DNA of 8,209 nt, from the NCBI GenBank assembly GCA_016763165.1, contig JAESUJ010000100.1:1-8209 (forward strand), given 5' to 3'. Positions within the stretch are counted from its first letter, which is position 1. Every line of letters begins with the position of its first letter. This document shows, in pieces, positions 1 to 7,013 of the stretch. Source of the DNA: Candidatus Babeliales bacterium (GTDB lineage: Bacteria > Babelota > Babeliae > Babelales > CAZZPM01). Made by a program: the position numbers and the translations under genes. The notes beneath the pieces are model-generated. The model searched no databases, was not told where the DNA came from, and saw only the letters and a list, made by a program, of their open reading frames with translations.

Positions 1-267
1 AAAATATATCCTTTTAAAAAGGGATTTATAACAATAGCAAAAACATTAAATCGTCCAATCATTTGCCTTGGTATTTTCGGCTCCCAACACGTATTAACAA
101 AGCAGAAATCATATCCTAGTCAATGGTCGACTCACATTGATCTTGTTATCAGTAAAAAGTTTCATTACACTGATTACAAATCTGATCAGGAATTACTTGA
201 AACTATTGAAAAATGGTACAGAGATAAACATTCTTTGTATAATTTAACACGGAGTAGTTATTTATGA
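1..267 (+). CDS. PlsC-like glycerolipid (lysophospholipid) acyltransferase, C-terminal part only
   Basis: Frame 1 is open from the first base to the TGA at 265-267 and gives the last 88 residues of a protein that starts left of the window. The fragment opens with a PFKKG motif (residues 4-8), followed by an AKTLNRPIICLGIFGS stretch and a basic/acidic helix before the end. This order matches the 3' half of PlsC-family acyltransferases (PF01553): the FKKG that follows the FPEGTR block, then the P-I-hydrophobic strand of motif IV. The catalytic HX4D motif would lie off the window, so activity cannot be judged. Family members move an acyl chain to lysophosphatidic acid or a related acceptor at the inner membrane. 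The stop overlaps the batA start as ATGA, which suggests translational coupling with the bat genes. A different acceptor, such as a lipid A precursor or ornithine lipid, is possible. Confidence 0.68.
   Translation, partial: KIYPFKKGFITIAKTLNRPIICLGIFGSQHVLTKQKSYPSQWSTHIDLVISKKFHYTDYKSDQELLETIEKWYRDKHSLYNLTRSSYL
251..254 (+). promoter_or_regulatory. Ribosome binding site of batA
   Basis: GGAG lies 9 nt before the ATG at 264, inside the last codons of the acyltransferase gene. It supports this start and coupling through the ATGA overlap. Confidence 0.6.
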
Positions 268-1262
268 TCTCTTTGTGGTGGGCGTATCCATACACATTTT
301 TTATCACATTAACATGCATAATTATTGCATGTTGGTATAAATATTTTCATAAAAATAAAACTCAAGTTAAACATGCTCTTGGAGCATCGTACTTCAAAAA
401 AAACAGAACTGCTTTGTTTCCTCTTAAAACATTGCGCCTGCTCCGCATTATCGCACTTATTGCCCTTGCCTGCTTAATTGCTCGACTCCAAAAAGTTGAC
501 CAACGGGTAGAAACAGCAGTCGATGGCATCGACTTTGTTCTTTGTATGGATTTTTCTGGATCGATGAATCTTTTTGATGACCTCAATGATCGACGATCTC
601 GCATAACAGTTGCAAAAAGAAATGCTTTAGATTTTATAGACCAACGAACATATGACCCTGTTGGAATCGTTGTTTTTGGCGCTGAAGCGCTTACCCTCTG
701 TCCATTAACACTGGATAAGCCACTTCTGAAAAATTTTATTTCCAATGCATCTATTAATATTGTTAATCCAAATGGAACAAAATTATTTACCGGCCTTGCA
801 ACAGCTATTAGTCGACTCCGCTCTTCATCTGCAAAAAGCAAGGTGGTGCTCCTTCTGACTGATGGAAAGCCTATGGGAGAAACCCGGTTTGATGCAGATA
901 CAATCATTGCAATGGCTCAAGAATTTAATGTCAAAATTTATTCTGTTGGTATTGGCAATAAACAGGGTGGCTACGGTTTAGATGTTTTTGGAAGAATCCA
1001 ACCTGCTGGAGCTGATACTGTTGATTATGGCCTTCTTGCTGCACTTTCTCGTGAAACCGGTGGAAAGTTTTTTGCCGCACACAATCCAAAGGAGATGAAA
1101 GAAGCATACGACGCCATTAATAAACTAGAAAAAACAACTTTACAAACATCTATGTTTAGCCTCTACCATGAATTATTATATCCATTCCTATGGATCCTTA
1201 TTGCAAGCATATTTCTTGAACTATTATTACGATGCTTCATCTGGAAAGGATTTTTTTCATGA
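264..1262 (+). CDS. batA: BatA, membrane-anchored VWA-domain protein
   Basis: This 332-residue protein has the BatA layout: hydrophobic segments at about 10-24 and 59-73, a von Willebrand factor A domain from about 88 to 290, and a C-terminal membrane segment at about 305-325. The MIDAS metal site looks complete: D96-F-S98-G-S100, T172 in an NGTKLFTGLATAI stretch, and D200 in LLLTDGK. The domain therefore probably binds Mg2+/Mn2+ and a partner protein. N- and C-terminal anchors would hold the VWA domain at one face of the inner membrane. Bat proteins were named for aerotolerance in Bacteroides fragilis, but their molecular role is still unclear. The length is typical of the family. GGAG 9 nt upstream supports the start. 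The end overlaps batB by 4 bp. A long minus-strand reading frame inside this gene is only a shadow. Confidence 0.9.
   Translation: MISLWWAYPYTFFITLTCIIIACWYKYFHKNKTQVKHALGASYFKKNRTALFPLKTLRLLRIIALIALACLIARLQKVDQRVETAVDGIDFVLCMDFSGSMNLFDDLNDRRSRITVAKRNALDFIDQRTYDPVGIVVFGAEALTLCPLTLDKPLLKNFISNASINIVNPNGTKLFTGLATAISRLRSSSAKSKVVLLLTDGKPMGETRFDADTIIAMAQEFNVKIYSVGIGNKQGGYGLDVFGRIQPAGADTVDYGLLAALSRETGGKFFAAHNPKEMKEAYDAINKLEKTTLQTSMFSLYHELLYPFLWILIASIFLELLLRCFIWKGFFS
1243..1250 (+). promoter_or_regulatory. Ribosome binding site that decides the batB start
   Basis: GGAAAGGA sits 8 nt before the ATG at 1259, within the last codons of batA. It favours 1259 over the upstream in-frame ATG at 1232, which has no comparable purine block. 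Confidence 0.7.
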
Positions 1263-2245
1263 TACCGTATATTTATTATGCACATCCTTCTTATGTCTGC
1301 TTCCTACCACTTTTTATTGCAATGATAGGACTCTCTTTATATCTATTCTTTTCTCGAAATAATATTATTAAACAGATGAAATCAAAAAAATTTTTCTCCG
1401 GATATTCACAAAGTAGAGAAATTATACGTTGCACGATCTTTATTGCTGCTTCAATTCTTTTATTTATGATGCTGCTTCGTCCTCAATGGACAAAAAAAGA
1501 GACAGTTATTCCACAAAAAGGGCGCGATATTTTAATCTTGCTTGATATTTCCAGATCAATGAGAGCTAGTGATATCAAGCCAAATAGACTTGACGCGGCA
1601 AAACTTAAAATTAAACAACTTCTTCGCACGCTCTCGTGTGAACGTGTTGGTCTTATTCTTTTTTCTGGTTCAGCATTTATTCAATGCCCTTTAACCAGAG
1701 ACTTTTCATCACTTGAGCTCTTCATTGATCATGTTGACATTGAGACCATATCTTCAGGAACCACTGCTTTAGACAAAGCTTTACAGCTCGGCATCGAACT
1801 GTTTTCTCATGTCAAAAACAGAAAGCATAAGACAATTCTTGCAATCACTGATGGAGAAGATTTTTCAACACATTTTGAACAAATTATTGATCAAAGCATA
1901 CAAGAAAATATAACGATTTGTACTCTTGGAGTAGGGACCGAAAAAGGTGCTCCCATTCCTATATTTAACCAAAGTGGACAGACGATTGGCGTAGAGAAAG
2001 ATAGGTCTGGAGCTACTATTTTATCAAAATTAAACACTACTTTTTTACAAGAAATATCAAAAAAACTAAACGGTTTTTATACATCCATCAAGCATGACAA
2101 TAGCGATATTTCTGCCCTGCGAAACTTTTTTGAATCCATAGAAAAAGAGACCATCGACAACGAATCGTTACAACAATGGGAAGATCGATACTATATTTTC
2201 GCACAAATTCTTTTTCCATTGCTACTTCTTGAATGGTTTTTATAA
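1259..2245 (+). CDS. batB: BatB, membrane-anchored VWA-domain protein
   Basis: The start at 1259 gives 328 residues; the longer frame from 1232 adds nine residues that lie inside batA. Evidence for 1259 is the ATGA overlap with the batA stop, a strong GGAAAGGA 8 nt upstream, and a protein that then begins close to its first membrane segment (about 14-31). A second segment (about 55-73) ends in LRPQW, as in BatB relatives. The VWA domain follows, with an intact MIDAS: D96-I-S98-R-S100, T168 (in SSGTTALDKAL) and D198 in TDGED. A PLTRDFSSLELF stretch is also BatB-like. The final membrane segment is at about 311-328. BatA and BatB are paralogues that probably sit together in the inner membrane and contact BatC and BatD. 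Assignment as BatB rests on gene order plus the RPQW and TDGED motifs. Confidence 0.9.
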   Translation: MIPYIYYAHPSYVCFLPLFIAMIGLSLYLFFSRNNIIKQMKSKKFFSGYSQSREIIRCTIFIAASILLFMMLLRPQWTKKETVIPQKGRDILILLDISRSMRASDIKPNRLDAAKLKIKQLLRTLSCERVGLILFSGSAFIQCPLTRDFSSLELFIDHVDIETISSGTTALDKALQLGIELFSHVKNRKHKTILAITDGEDFSTHFEQIIDQSIQENITICTLGVGTEKGAPIPIFNQSGQTIGVEKDRSGATILSKLNTTFLQEISKKLNGFYTSIKHDNSDISALRNFFESIEKETIDNESLQQWEDRYYIFAQILFPLLLLEWFL

Positions 2246-2266
2246 TTTAAAATAAAGAAAAGAATC

Positions 2267-3469
2267 ATGAACAAAAAAATACTTATTTTGCACATAATCA
2301 TTTTCATGACTATCACACAATCTTCACACGCTTTTTTTCAAGCGTTAAGAGACTTTTTTTTTCATAAAAACAGCTCCTCTACATTAGTAGGAACAAAAAG
2401 CGAATCTACGCTCAAAAAGCTTAAAGACAAACAGATAGATTCTCCATTAAATCCTATAGTCAATTACAACCTTGGCCTTGCTCAATATCAAGAAAAAGCA
2501 TACGAAAGTGCTTGCCACAACTTCGAACGTGCTTTCGTACAAAGCAACAACTTGCCCAATCTTCAAGCACAAGCAGCTTTAAATTCTGGGACGGCTGTTC
2601 ATGCTCTTGCTGAAAAATTATATGGAGAAAAAAAGTTTAATGAGTCTCTACAAAAAATTAATCTCGCTCTTTCGTGGTACACAAAACTTCTAGAAAGCCA
2701 GGGAAACCAAGAGATAATAACCATTAAAAGAGAGCATGCTGAATCATTAAAAAGACAGATAGAAGAAGATCAAGATAAAACAGATGAACAGCAAGATGAT
2801 CAACAAAAAGATCAAGATAACAAGCAAGATCAAGACAATAAACAGGATTCAAAAGATCAACAGAAGCAAGATCAAAGCGACAAGAACGATTGCAAAGATT
2901 GCCCCGATAAAAAAGATTCAAAGGATCAACAAAAAAAATCTGCCGATGAGAAAAATAAATCTAAAGACGAGCAAGATTCTGAAAAACAACAAGAAAACAG
3001 CAACGAATCATCAAAGCAAGATCAACAACAAGACAAAGAAACAGAAACAGATGAAGATAGGACCGATACAGAGAAACAAGATGCAGAAAATGAAAAAGAA
3101 GAATCTGACAAATCAGATGATTCGGGTGTAGAAAAAGAAAAACAGGAAGAAAAAGAACCTCCTGCTAAGAATAAAGAAAAAGAGTCTGAAGAACAAAACT
3201 TCAAACAAGACTTATCGAATCCAGAAGAAAATCTGGATCAAAATGAAGATCAACAAACAAAAATGGGTGACAAAGCTCAAGAATTAAAAGAAGAAAAAGA
3301 TAGTTCTGACAAATACAGATCTCTTAAAAAAGAGACTTTACAGCAGAAAAGAATTCGTGCTCTTGTTGAATCTCTTGATCAACAGGAAGGGGACTTACAA
3401 AAAGAATATATTAAACGAAAAACTTCTATCATCGCTCAACCTACAGCCCAAGGACAAAGGACATGGTAG
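2267..3469 (+). CDS. batC: BatC, exported TPR protein with a long D/Q/K/E-rich region
   Basis: This 400-residue protein starts with a signal peptide: MNKK, a hydrophobic core, and likely cleavage after SHA at residue 22. TPR-like helices follow at about 60-145 (NPIVNYNLGLAQYQEKAYESACHN-type repeats, written here in part). Residues 166-349 are almost entirely D, E, K, Q, N and S. The conserved BatC-like tail comes last (350-400), containing RALVESLDQQEGDLQKEY, which matches the family's 'L-x-x-L-x-x-Q-E' ending. BatC proteins are usually nearer 200-300 residues, so the charged middle is unusually long. It contains one CxxC (C209, C212). A weak purine-rich AAAGAAAAG precedes the ATG after a 21-nt gap from batB. 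BatC probably acts in the periplasm as an adaptor of the Bat complex. Function is inferred from gene order and the TPR; the middle region is probably disordered. Confidence 0.82.
   Translation: MNKKILILHIIIFMTITQSSHAFFQALRDFFFHKNSSSTLVGTKSESTLKKLKDKQIDSPLNPIVNYNLGLAQYQEKAYESACHNFERAFVQSNNLPNLQAQAALNSGTAVHALAEKLYGEKKFNESLQKINLALSWYTKLLESQGNQEIITIKREHAESLKRQIEEDQDKTDEQQDDQQKDQDNKQDQDNKQDSKDQQKQDQSDKNDCKDCPDKKDSKDQQKKSADEKNKSKDEQDSEKQQENSNESSKQDQQQDKETETDEDRTDTEKQDAENEKEESDKSDDSGVEKEKQEEKEPPAKNKEKESEEQNFKQDLSNPEENLDQNEDQQTKMGDKAQELKEEKDSSDKYRSLKKETLQQKRIRALVESLDQQEGDLQKEYIKRKTSIIAQPTAQGQRTW
2762..3313 (+). repeat. Low-complexity coding region in batC (DQ/KD/QQ-rich)
   Basis: About 184 codons (residues 166-349) use almost only D, E, K, Q, N and S. 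Short imperfect repeats are visible, for example two adjacent DQDNKQ units near 182-193 and two DSKDQQK units near 194-200 and 217-223. The hexamer GATCAA occurs ten times between 2768 and 3253, always as Asp-Gln codons. This looks like expansion of short motifs by slippage or unequal exchange. It also explains the Lys/Asn/Thr-rich and Ser-rich shadow frames on both strands here. Confidence 0.85.
3451..3460 (+). promoter_or_regulatory. Ribosome binding site of batDE
   Basis: AGGACAAAGG precedes the ATG at 3463; its AGGA is 8 nt from the start. It lies within the last batC codons, so batC and batDE translation is probably coupled across the 7-bp overlap. Confidence 0.6.
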
Positions 3470-5952
3470 CATTATTTTTTTTATTCTTTTCTTTTATAGG
3501 CATAAAAACAGAAGCTAGCATACATATTTCATGCGAAAACATCCTACATGAACAGCCTGATAAACAGCAATCGATGATGCCGACAGCGCTCATGGGTAGG
3601 CCCTTTACTATAAAAATAGTCACTAAAGGCAGTGTAGGAAATAAGTCGTCTCATGATATACAACTCCCAGAATCATGCAGCATTATTTCATCAAGCAGAA
3701 GTACGAGCATCAACATGATGGGCAACAATGTAAGCTCAAGCACAACCTACATTTTTGACATCATTGTGAACAAAGAAGGACCTCTAACAATAGGTCCAAT
3801 AACTATTGATACTATCTCATCAAACAGCATCAAAATGCGAGTTAGAAAACCAACTGATCTTGATTTCATTCCTGAAGATGATGATGATGAAGACGCAGCA
3901 GCTACACATTCATCTCAATCACCAGACCCTCAGATGTATTCTCGCATACATGCCCATCAGAAATCAGCATACGTTGGCGAAGCATTCATTGCTTCACGTA
4001 TTATTTATCATCGTGGAAACATTCGAAAAACTGAATATGAAGAGGTCTCAAGCCCGCAAGCATTCATAAAAAAAATTCCTGGACACCTTGAGCGAACAGA
4101 AATAATTAAGGAGTATGAATATCGCGTAGTTGAAGAACAGTTTTTAATAACGCCAACAAAGCCTGGTCCTCTTGTTATTCCAGCACAACAATTTGTATAT
4201 TTTTATACTCCTACCCAACAACACAGAAATAGAAATGACCCATTCCAAATGTTTTTACATGCCCTTTCTCCCTTTGAACTTCATCAAGCACAGGGGGTTG
4301 TTTCAGAAATAACCTGTACCATAAAATCACTTCCCGATAAAATTGAAAATGTCGATGCTGTCGGTATTTTCACTAACTATGACCTTACGATAAGCCGGTC
4401 AAAGATACATATTCACGATACAATTCAAGTAACAATTCGACTAAAAGGTTTTGGCAATTTCGATGACATTGCTACGCCAGACATCGCTCTGCCTGCTTCA
4501 TGCAATACATATGCTCCAACACAAAAAATGATTCAAGAAATAAGCGTTTCTCAACACCAAGGAATCAAAGAGTTCTCAATTACTGTACAACCAAATCAGT
4601 CTGGAAATCTTATTATTCCTGAGCAAATATTCTCTTTTTTTAATCCAAAAACAGAGCGCATTGAGAGACTTACAACAGAAGAAACGAGCTGTATTGTCTC
4701 ACAAAAAGAAGATGTAGCTGGCATTGCTCACGATAAGCCTGTTGATAAAAAACTCAGCAAAGAAGAACCCAAGCTTGAAAAAGATAAAGATTCACCTCCT
4801 GAAACAGCCAGCATCATATTCGATCTTGCTACACCGTTAAAATCAAAAAAAATTCCTTACATTCCATGGATTCTATTTATGCTTGCATTACTTACTCCAC
4901 TGATAGCAATTAGACAAAAAGTATACAATTTTTTCTTTGGCCCTAAAAAACAGAGTCAAAAAGAGACTCTTCTTGCTGACCTTGAAAATGCTCTCCTGTT
5001 GAAACAATACGCTCATGCTCACAAACTTATTAAGAAAATATTTGGCTATATTAGCAAAAAACCTGAAACGTTTATTACAGAGAGCATTATTGAACAAATT
5101 CTTACTAAAAAAGGATGCTTTATTAGTGAAATTAACATAATTAAAGAGATGTATATTCAAACATTAGTGAATAATCCTCAAAAAATAATTAATCCTCTGG
5201 AGATTCAGAAAAACATGAATATTATTAAAAAATTATTTATGATATTTTTCTTTATTACGAATACAATAGTCATGTCAAGCTGCTCAACTCAACAGGATGA
5301 CATAGTTCAACAAAGTTATTCCCATATTCAAGAAGGCAAACTGGAAGAGGCTTACACGCTTTTAACATCGATCCCTATAAAAACAGCGTTGATCACAAAG
5401 AATCTTGCCGATGTAGCATTTGCTCTTGAAAAAAATCATGCTGCACTTTTTTGGTATCAAGCAATGCAGAAAAAGCTTGCCCTCTCAGAAATAAAAAATC
5501 ATCTATACATCATTTCACAAAAAAATAACTTATATAAAAAAATAGATCCTACAACATCAAAATCTAAGCTTTTTCTTCTTGCTACGAAAGATCTCTTTAC
5601 AAGTACTCCGCTCAGCCTCTGGCAGATCATTTTTCTTTTTGTATGGATAGCGTCTCTCTATAGATTTCTTACAAGAATATACCGAAAAACAGATGTTTTC
5701 ATCTATGCAATTTCTATTTTTTGCGCAGCGCTTATTCTCTTATTCAGTATTAAAATAGATGCTCAATGCAAAGCTTTAACATTTAACGGAACAACAAATA
5801 TGTGCTCTGGACCTGACAGAACATACGACACGGTAACCCAGTTGACAGAACAAAGTCTTTGTACCGTGATGAAAAAAGAACCTTATTTTTATAAAGTTAA
5901 ATATCAGAAATTCATAGGCTGGATCAACAAAAAAGATCTTTATCTACCATGA
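3463..5952 (+). CDS. batD/batE: BatD-BatE fusion protein (BatD/'oxygen tolerance' domain plus TPR-SH3b module)
   Basis: One uninterrupted 829-codon frame holds two normally separate Bat proteins. Residues 1-18 form a signal peptide (cleavage after TEA). The BatD ectodomain follows: a first beta domain (about 19-130), an acidic linker (E138-D144), a second domain starting near YVGEAF (170-175), and a third from about 297 with the GxGNF motif (329-333). A membrane segment lies at 467-483 and a helical cytoplasmic tail at about 484-584. Residues 585-607 then look like a lipoprotein signal: MN-II-KK, a hydrophobic core, and a lipobox VMSSC with C607. TPR-like helices follow (about 612-690), two membrane segments (719-733, 745-763) with a basic loop between them, and an SH3b-like domain (769-829) containing SGP and IGWI. 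The second half is the BatE architecture. The frame overlaps batC by 7 bp. Whether one or two polypeptides are made is open. Confidence 0.85.
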   Translation: MVALFFLFFSFIGIKTEASIHISCENILHEQPDKQQSMMPTALMGRPFTIKIVTKGSVGNKSSHDIQLPESCSIISSSRSTSINMMGNNVSSSTTYIFDIIVNKEGPLTIGPITIDTISSNSIKMRVRKPTDLDFIPEDDDDEDAAATHSSQSPDPQMYSRIHAHQKSAYVGEAFIASRIIYHRGNIRKTEYEEVSSPQAFIKKIPGHLERTEIIKEYEYRVVEEQFLITPTKPGPLVIPAQQFVYFYTPTQQHRNRNDPFQMFLHALSPFELHQAQGVVSEITCTIKSLPDKIENVDAVGIFTNYDLTISRSKIHIHDTIQVTIRLKGFGNFDDIATPDIALPASCNTYAPTQKMIQEISVSQHQGIKEFSITVQPNQSGNLIIPEQIFSFFNPKTERIERLTTEETSCIVSQKEDVAGIAHDKPVDKKLSKEEPKLEKDKDSPPETASIIFDLATPLKSKKIPYIPWILFMLALLTPLIAIRQKVYNFFFGPKKQSQKETLLADLENALLLKQYAHAHKLIKKIFGYISKKPETFITESIIEQILTKKGCFISEINIIKEMYIQTLVNNPQKIINPLEIQKNMNIIKKLFMIFFFITNTIVMSSCSTQQDDIVQQSYSHIQEGKLEEAYTLLTSIPIKTALITKNLADVAFALEKNHAALFWYQAMQKKLALSEIKNHLYIISQKNNLYKKIDPTTSKSKLFLLATKDLFTSTPLSLWQIIFLFVWIASLYRFLTRIYRKTDVFIYAISIFCAALILLFSIKIDAQCKALTFNGTTNMCSGPDRTYDTVTQLTEQSLCTVMKKEPYFYKVKYQKFIGWINKKDLYLP
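5199..5202 (+). promoter_or_regulatory. Candidate internal ribosome binding site for a separate BatE
   Basis: GGAG occurs 12 nt before the in-frame ATG at 5215. The spacing is somewhat long, so the site is only suggestive. Confidence 0.3.
5215..5952 (+). other. batE: BatE-like module within batDE, with possible internal start at 5215
   Basis: From Met585 of the fusion the frame encodes 245 residues that would be a complete BatE alone: a lipoprotein-type signal (two Lys, hydrophobic core, lipobox ending at C607), TPR-like helices with EEAYTLL and ALFWYQAM elements, two transmembrane segments, and a C-terminal SH3b domain. Positive charges fit the expected topology: KK before the signal on the cytoplasmic side and RFLTRIYRK between the two later segments. 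This segment is a domain of the longer frame, not an extra gene with its own frame. Internal initiation would give a free lipoprotein BatE; read-through would give a fusion that signal peptidase II might still cut before C607. Confidence 0.5.
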
Positions 5953-6978
5953 TAAGCAAGGTTTTTTAAATAAACACAAAAATCGATCGTACACCACAAC
6001 AACCCACTCTATCAAAAAAAACAGAACTCCCATAAAAAATATTGTAGTCGAAATATGCCCTTCCATTAATAAAAACCCCCAAACAGAATGTGCTGTTCCA
6101 TGCGCCGCAGTCCAACATAAAATGTTGTTTTTACTCCACTTTTTTTTAAGCAAAAAATGACAAAAATGATGCGGGCTTCCTTCGTATGGAGAGAGCGACA
6201 ATGAAAGACGAACTAGAATAAGACAGGTAACTTCAAACAATGGAATAGCAACGATTGCCAAAGGAGCAATCAATCCCCATGTAGTCGTATGGTTCCACGA
6301 TAGAAAAAATGGAATGGGCGCAATCATAACACCATATAAAAGTGCACCAGCATCACCCAAATAAATACGCGCAGCTGGTTTATTCCACCATAAAAAACTT
6401 GTTAGCGATCCAATAACTACTGATAGTAGTAGCGCAAAACCATACTTTCCTTGATATAAGGCAATGCAAAAAAAAGAGCTTACGCTCGTCAATGCAACCA
6501 TTGTTGCGAGCCCATCCATAACATCTATCAGATTAAACGCATTAATAAGGCTTATGATAAAAAAGAATGAGAATAGATAACCGAGCATATGAGATAAAAA
6601 AATAGTTTTATAAAAGCTTGCTGAGTATAAAATAAAAGGGATACAGAAGAATTGTCCCACAAATTTCTGAACTGGTTTCATCGCATACAGATCATCATAC
6701 AGGCCAACAAGTAGAACACCTGTTATTCCTAACAAAATCCATATTAAAAATATATAATTATCTAAAGAGTCGGAAAAATGCCAGAACAGGTTGAATACGA
6801 TGGTCAGATAAACGGCAAGTCCACCCAAGTATGGAACTGGTTGCTTATGATTCTTTAACACCCCTTTTGGAATATCTAAAATGCCCCATCTGAAGGCAAT
6901 CTTTCGCATTGCATATATTATTACCAATCCAATAGAAAAACTCATTAAACATGCTTTTACATACGCTATATAATCCAT
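5944..6978 (-). CDS. WecA/TagO-type polyprenyl-phosphate N-acetylhexosamine-1-phosphate transferase (PNPT family, GT4)
   Basis: This 344-residue polytopic membrane enzyme shows the PNPT family (PF00953) motifs in order: D35-IPKG-VLKNHK and VPYLGG (48-53), the DDxxxxxxxxK pair D95-D96 with K105 and Q109, the Mg2+ motif NAFNLIDVMDGLA with D152 and D155, GDAG (208-211) after KPAARIYL, and a His-rich cytoplasmic loop EGSPHHFCH (266-274). Such enzymes load a sugar-1-phosphate from a UDP-sugar onto undecaprenyl phosphate, starting O-antigen, teichoic-type or other surface glycans. The PxxGG form and NAFNxID motif favour WecA/TagO over MraY, which normally has KPTMGG; the sugar cannot be told. The second G of the usual DGxDG is V153 here. 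AAGGAG 6 nt upstream fixes the start. It lies 35 nt after lpxK and overlaps the 3' end of batDE by 9 bp. Confidence 0.88.
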   Translation of the reverse strand: MDYIAYVKACLMSFSIGLVIIYAMRKIAFRWGILDIPKGVLKNHKQPVPYLGGLAVYLTIVFNLFWHFSDSLDNYIFLIWILLGITGVLLVGLYDDLYAMKPVQKFVGQFFCIPFILYSASFYKTIFLSHMLGYLFSFFFIISLINAFNLIDVMDGLATMVALTSVSSFFCIALYQGKYGFALLLSVVIGSLTSFLWWNKPAARIYLGDAGALLYGVMIAPIPFFLSWNHTTTWGLIAPLAIVAIPLFEVTCLILVRLSLSLSPYEGSPHHFCHFLLKKKWSKNNILCWTAAHGTAHSVWGFLLMEGHISTTIFFMGVLFFLIEWVVVVYDRFLCLFKKPCLSW

Positions 6979-6984
6979 GATTCT

Positions 6985-6990
6985 CTCCTT
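6985..6990 (-). promoter_or_regulatory. Ribosome binding site of the WecA-like gene
   Basis: On the minus strand AAGGAG lies 6 nt before the ATG at 6978, in the 35-nt gap after lpxK. It is the strongest Shine-Dalgarno sequence in the window. Confidence 0.8.
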
Positions 6991-7013
6991 TTATAAAAAT
7001 CAAGATGTCTATG

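Noticed and set aside
362..907. Minus-strand reading frame of about 180 codons inside batA
   Set aside because: It lies fully opposite a clear VWA gene with intact MIDAS motifs, has no recognisable domain or ribosome site, and looks like a codon-bias shadow.
1232..1258. Longer batB start at 1232
   Set aside because: It adds nine residues from within batA and lacks a ribosome site, while 1259 has GGAAAGGA 8 nt upstream and the same ATGA overlap as seen before batA.
264..2245. Two adjacent VWA proteins as part of a MoxR-VWA conflict or defence system
   Set aside because: The flanking BatC, BatD and BatE modules and the paired N- and C-terminal membrane anchors fit the Bat operon; no ATPase, nuclease or other effector is present.
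2784..3131. Plus-strand Lys/Asn/Thr-rich frame overlapping batC
   Set aside because: It is the low-complexity batC region read in another frame; its repeats follow the batC repeats, and it has no start signal.
5932..5941. AAAGATCTTT palindrome as a terminator between the converging genes
   Set aside because: A 10-bp palindrome without a loop leaves only about three A-T pairs once a 4-nt loop is allowed, so it is too weak.
5944..6978. Assignment of the PNPT enzyme as MraY
   Set aside because: The VPYLGG and NAFNLID motifs fit the WecA/TagO branch better, and no peptidoglycan genes are adjacent.
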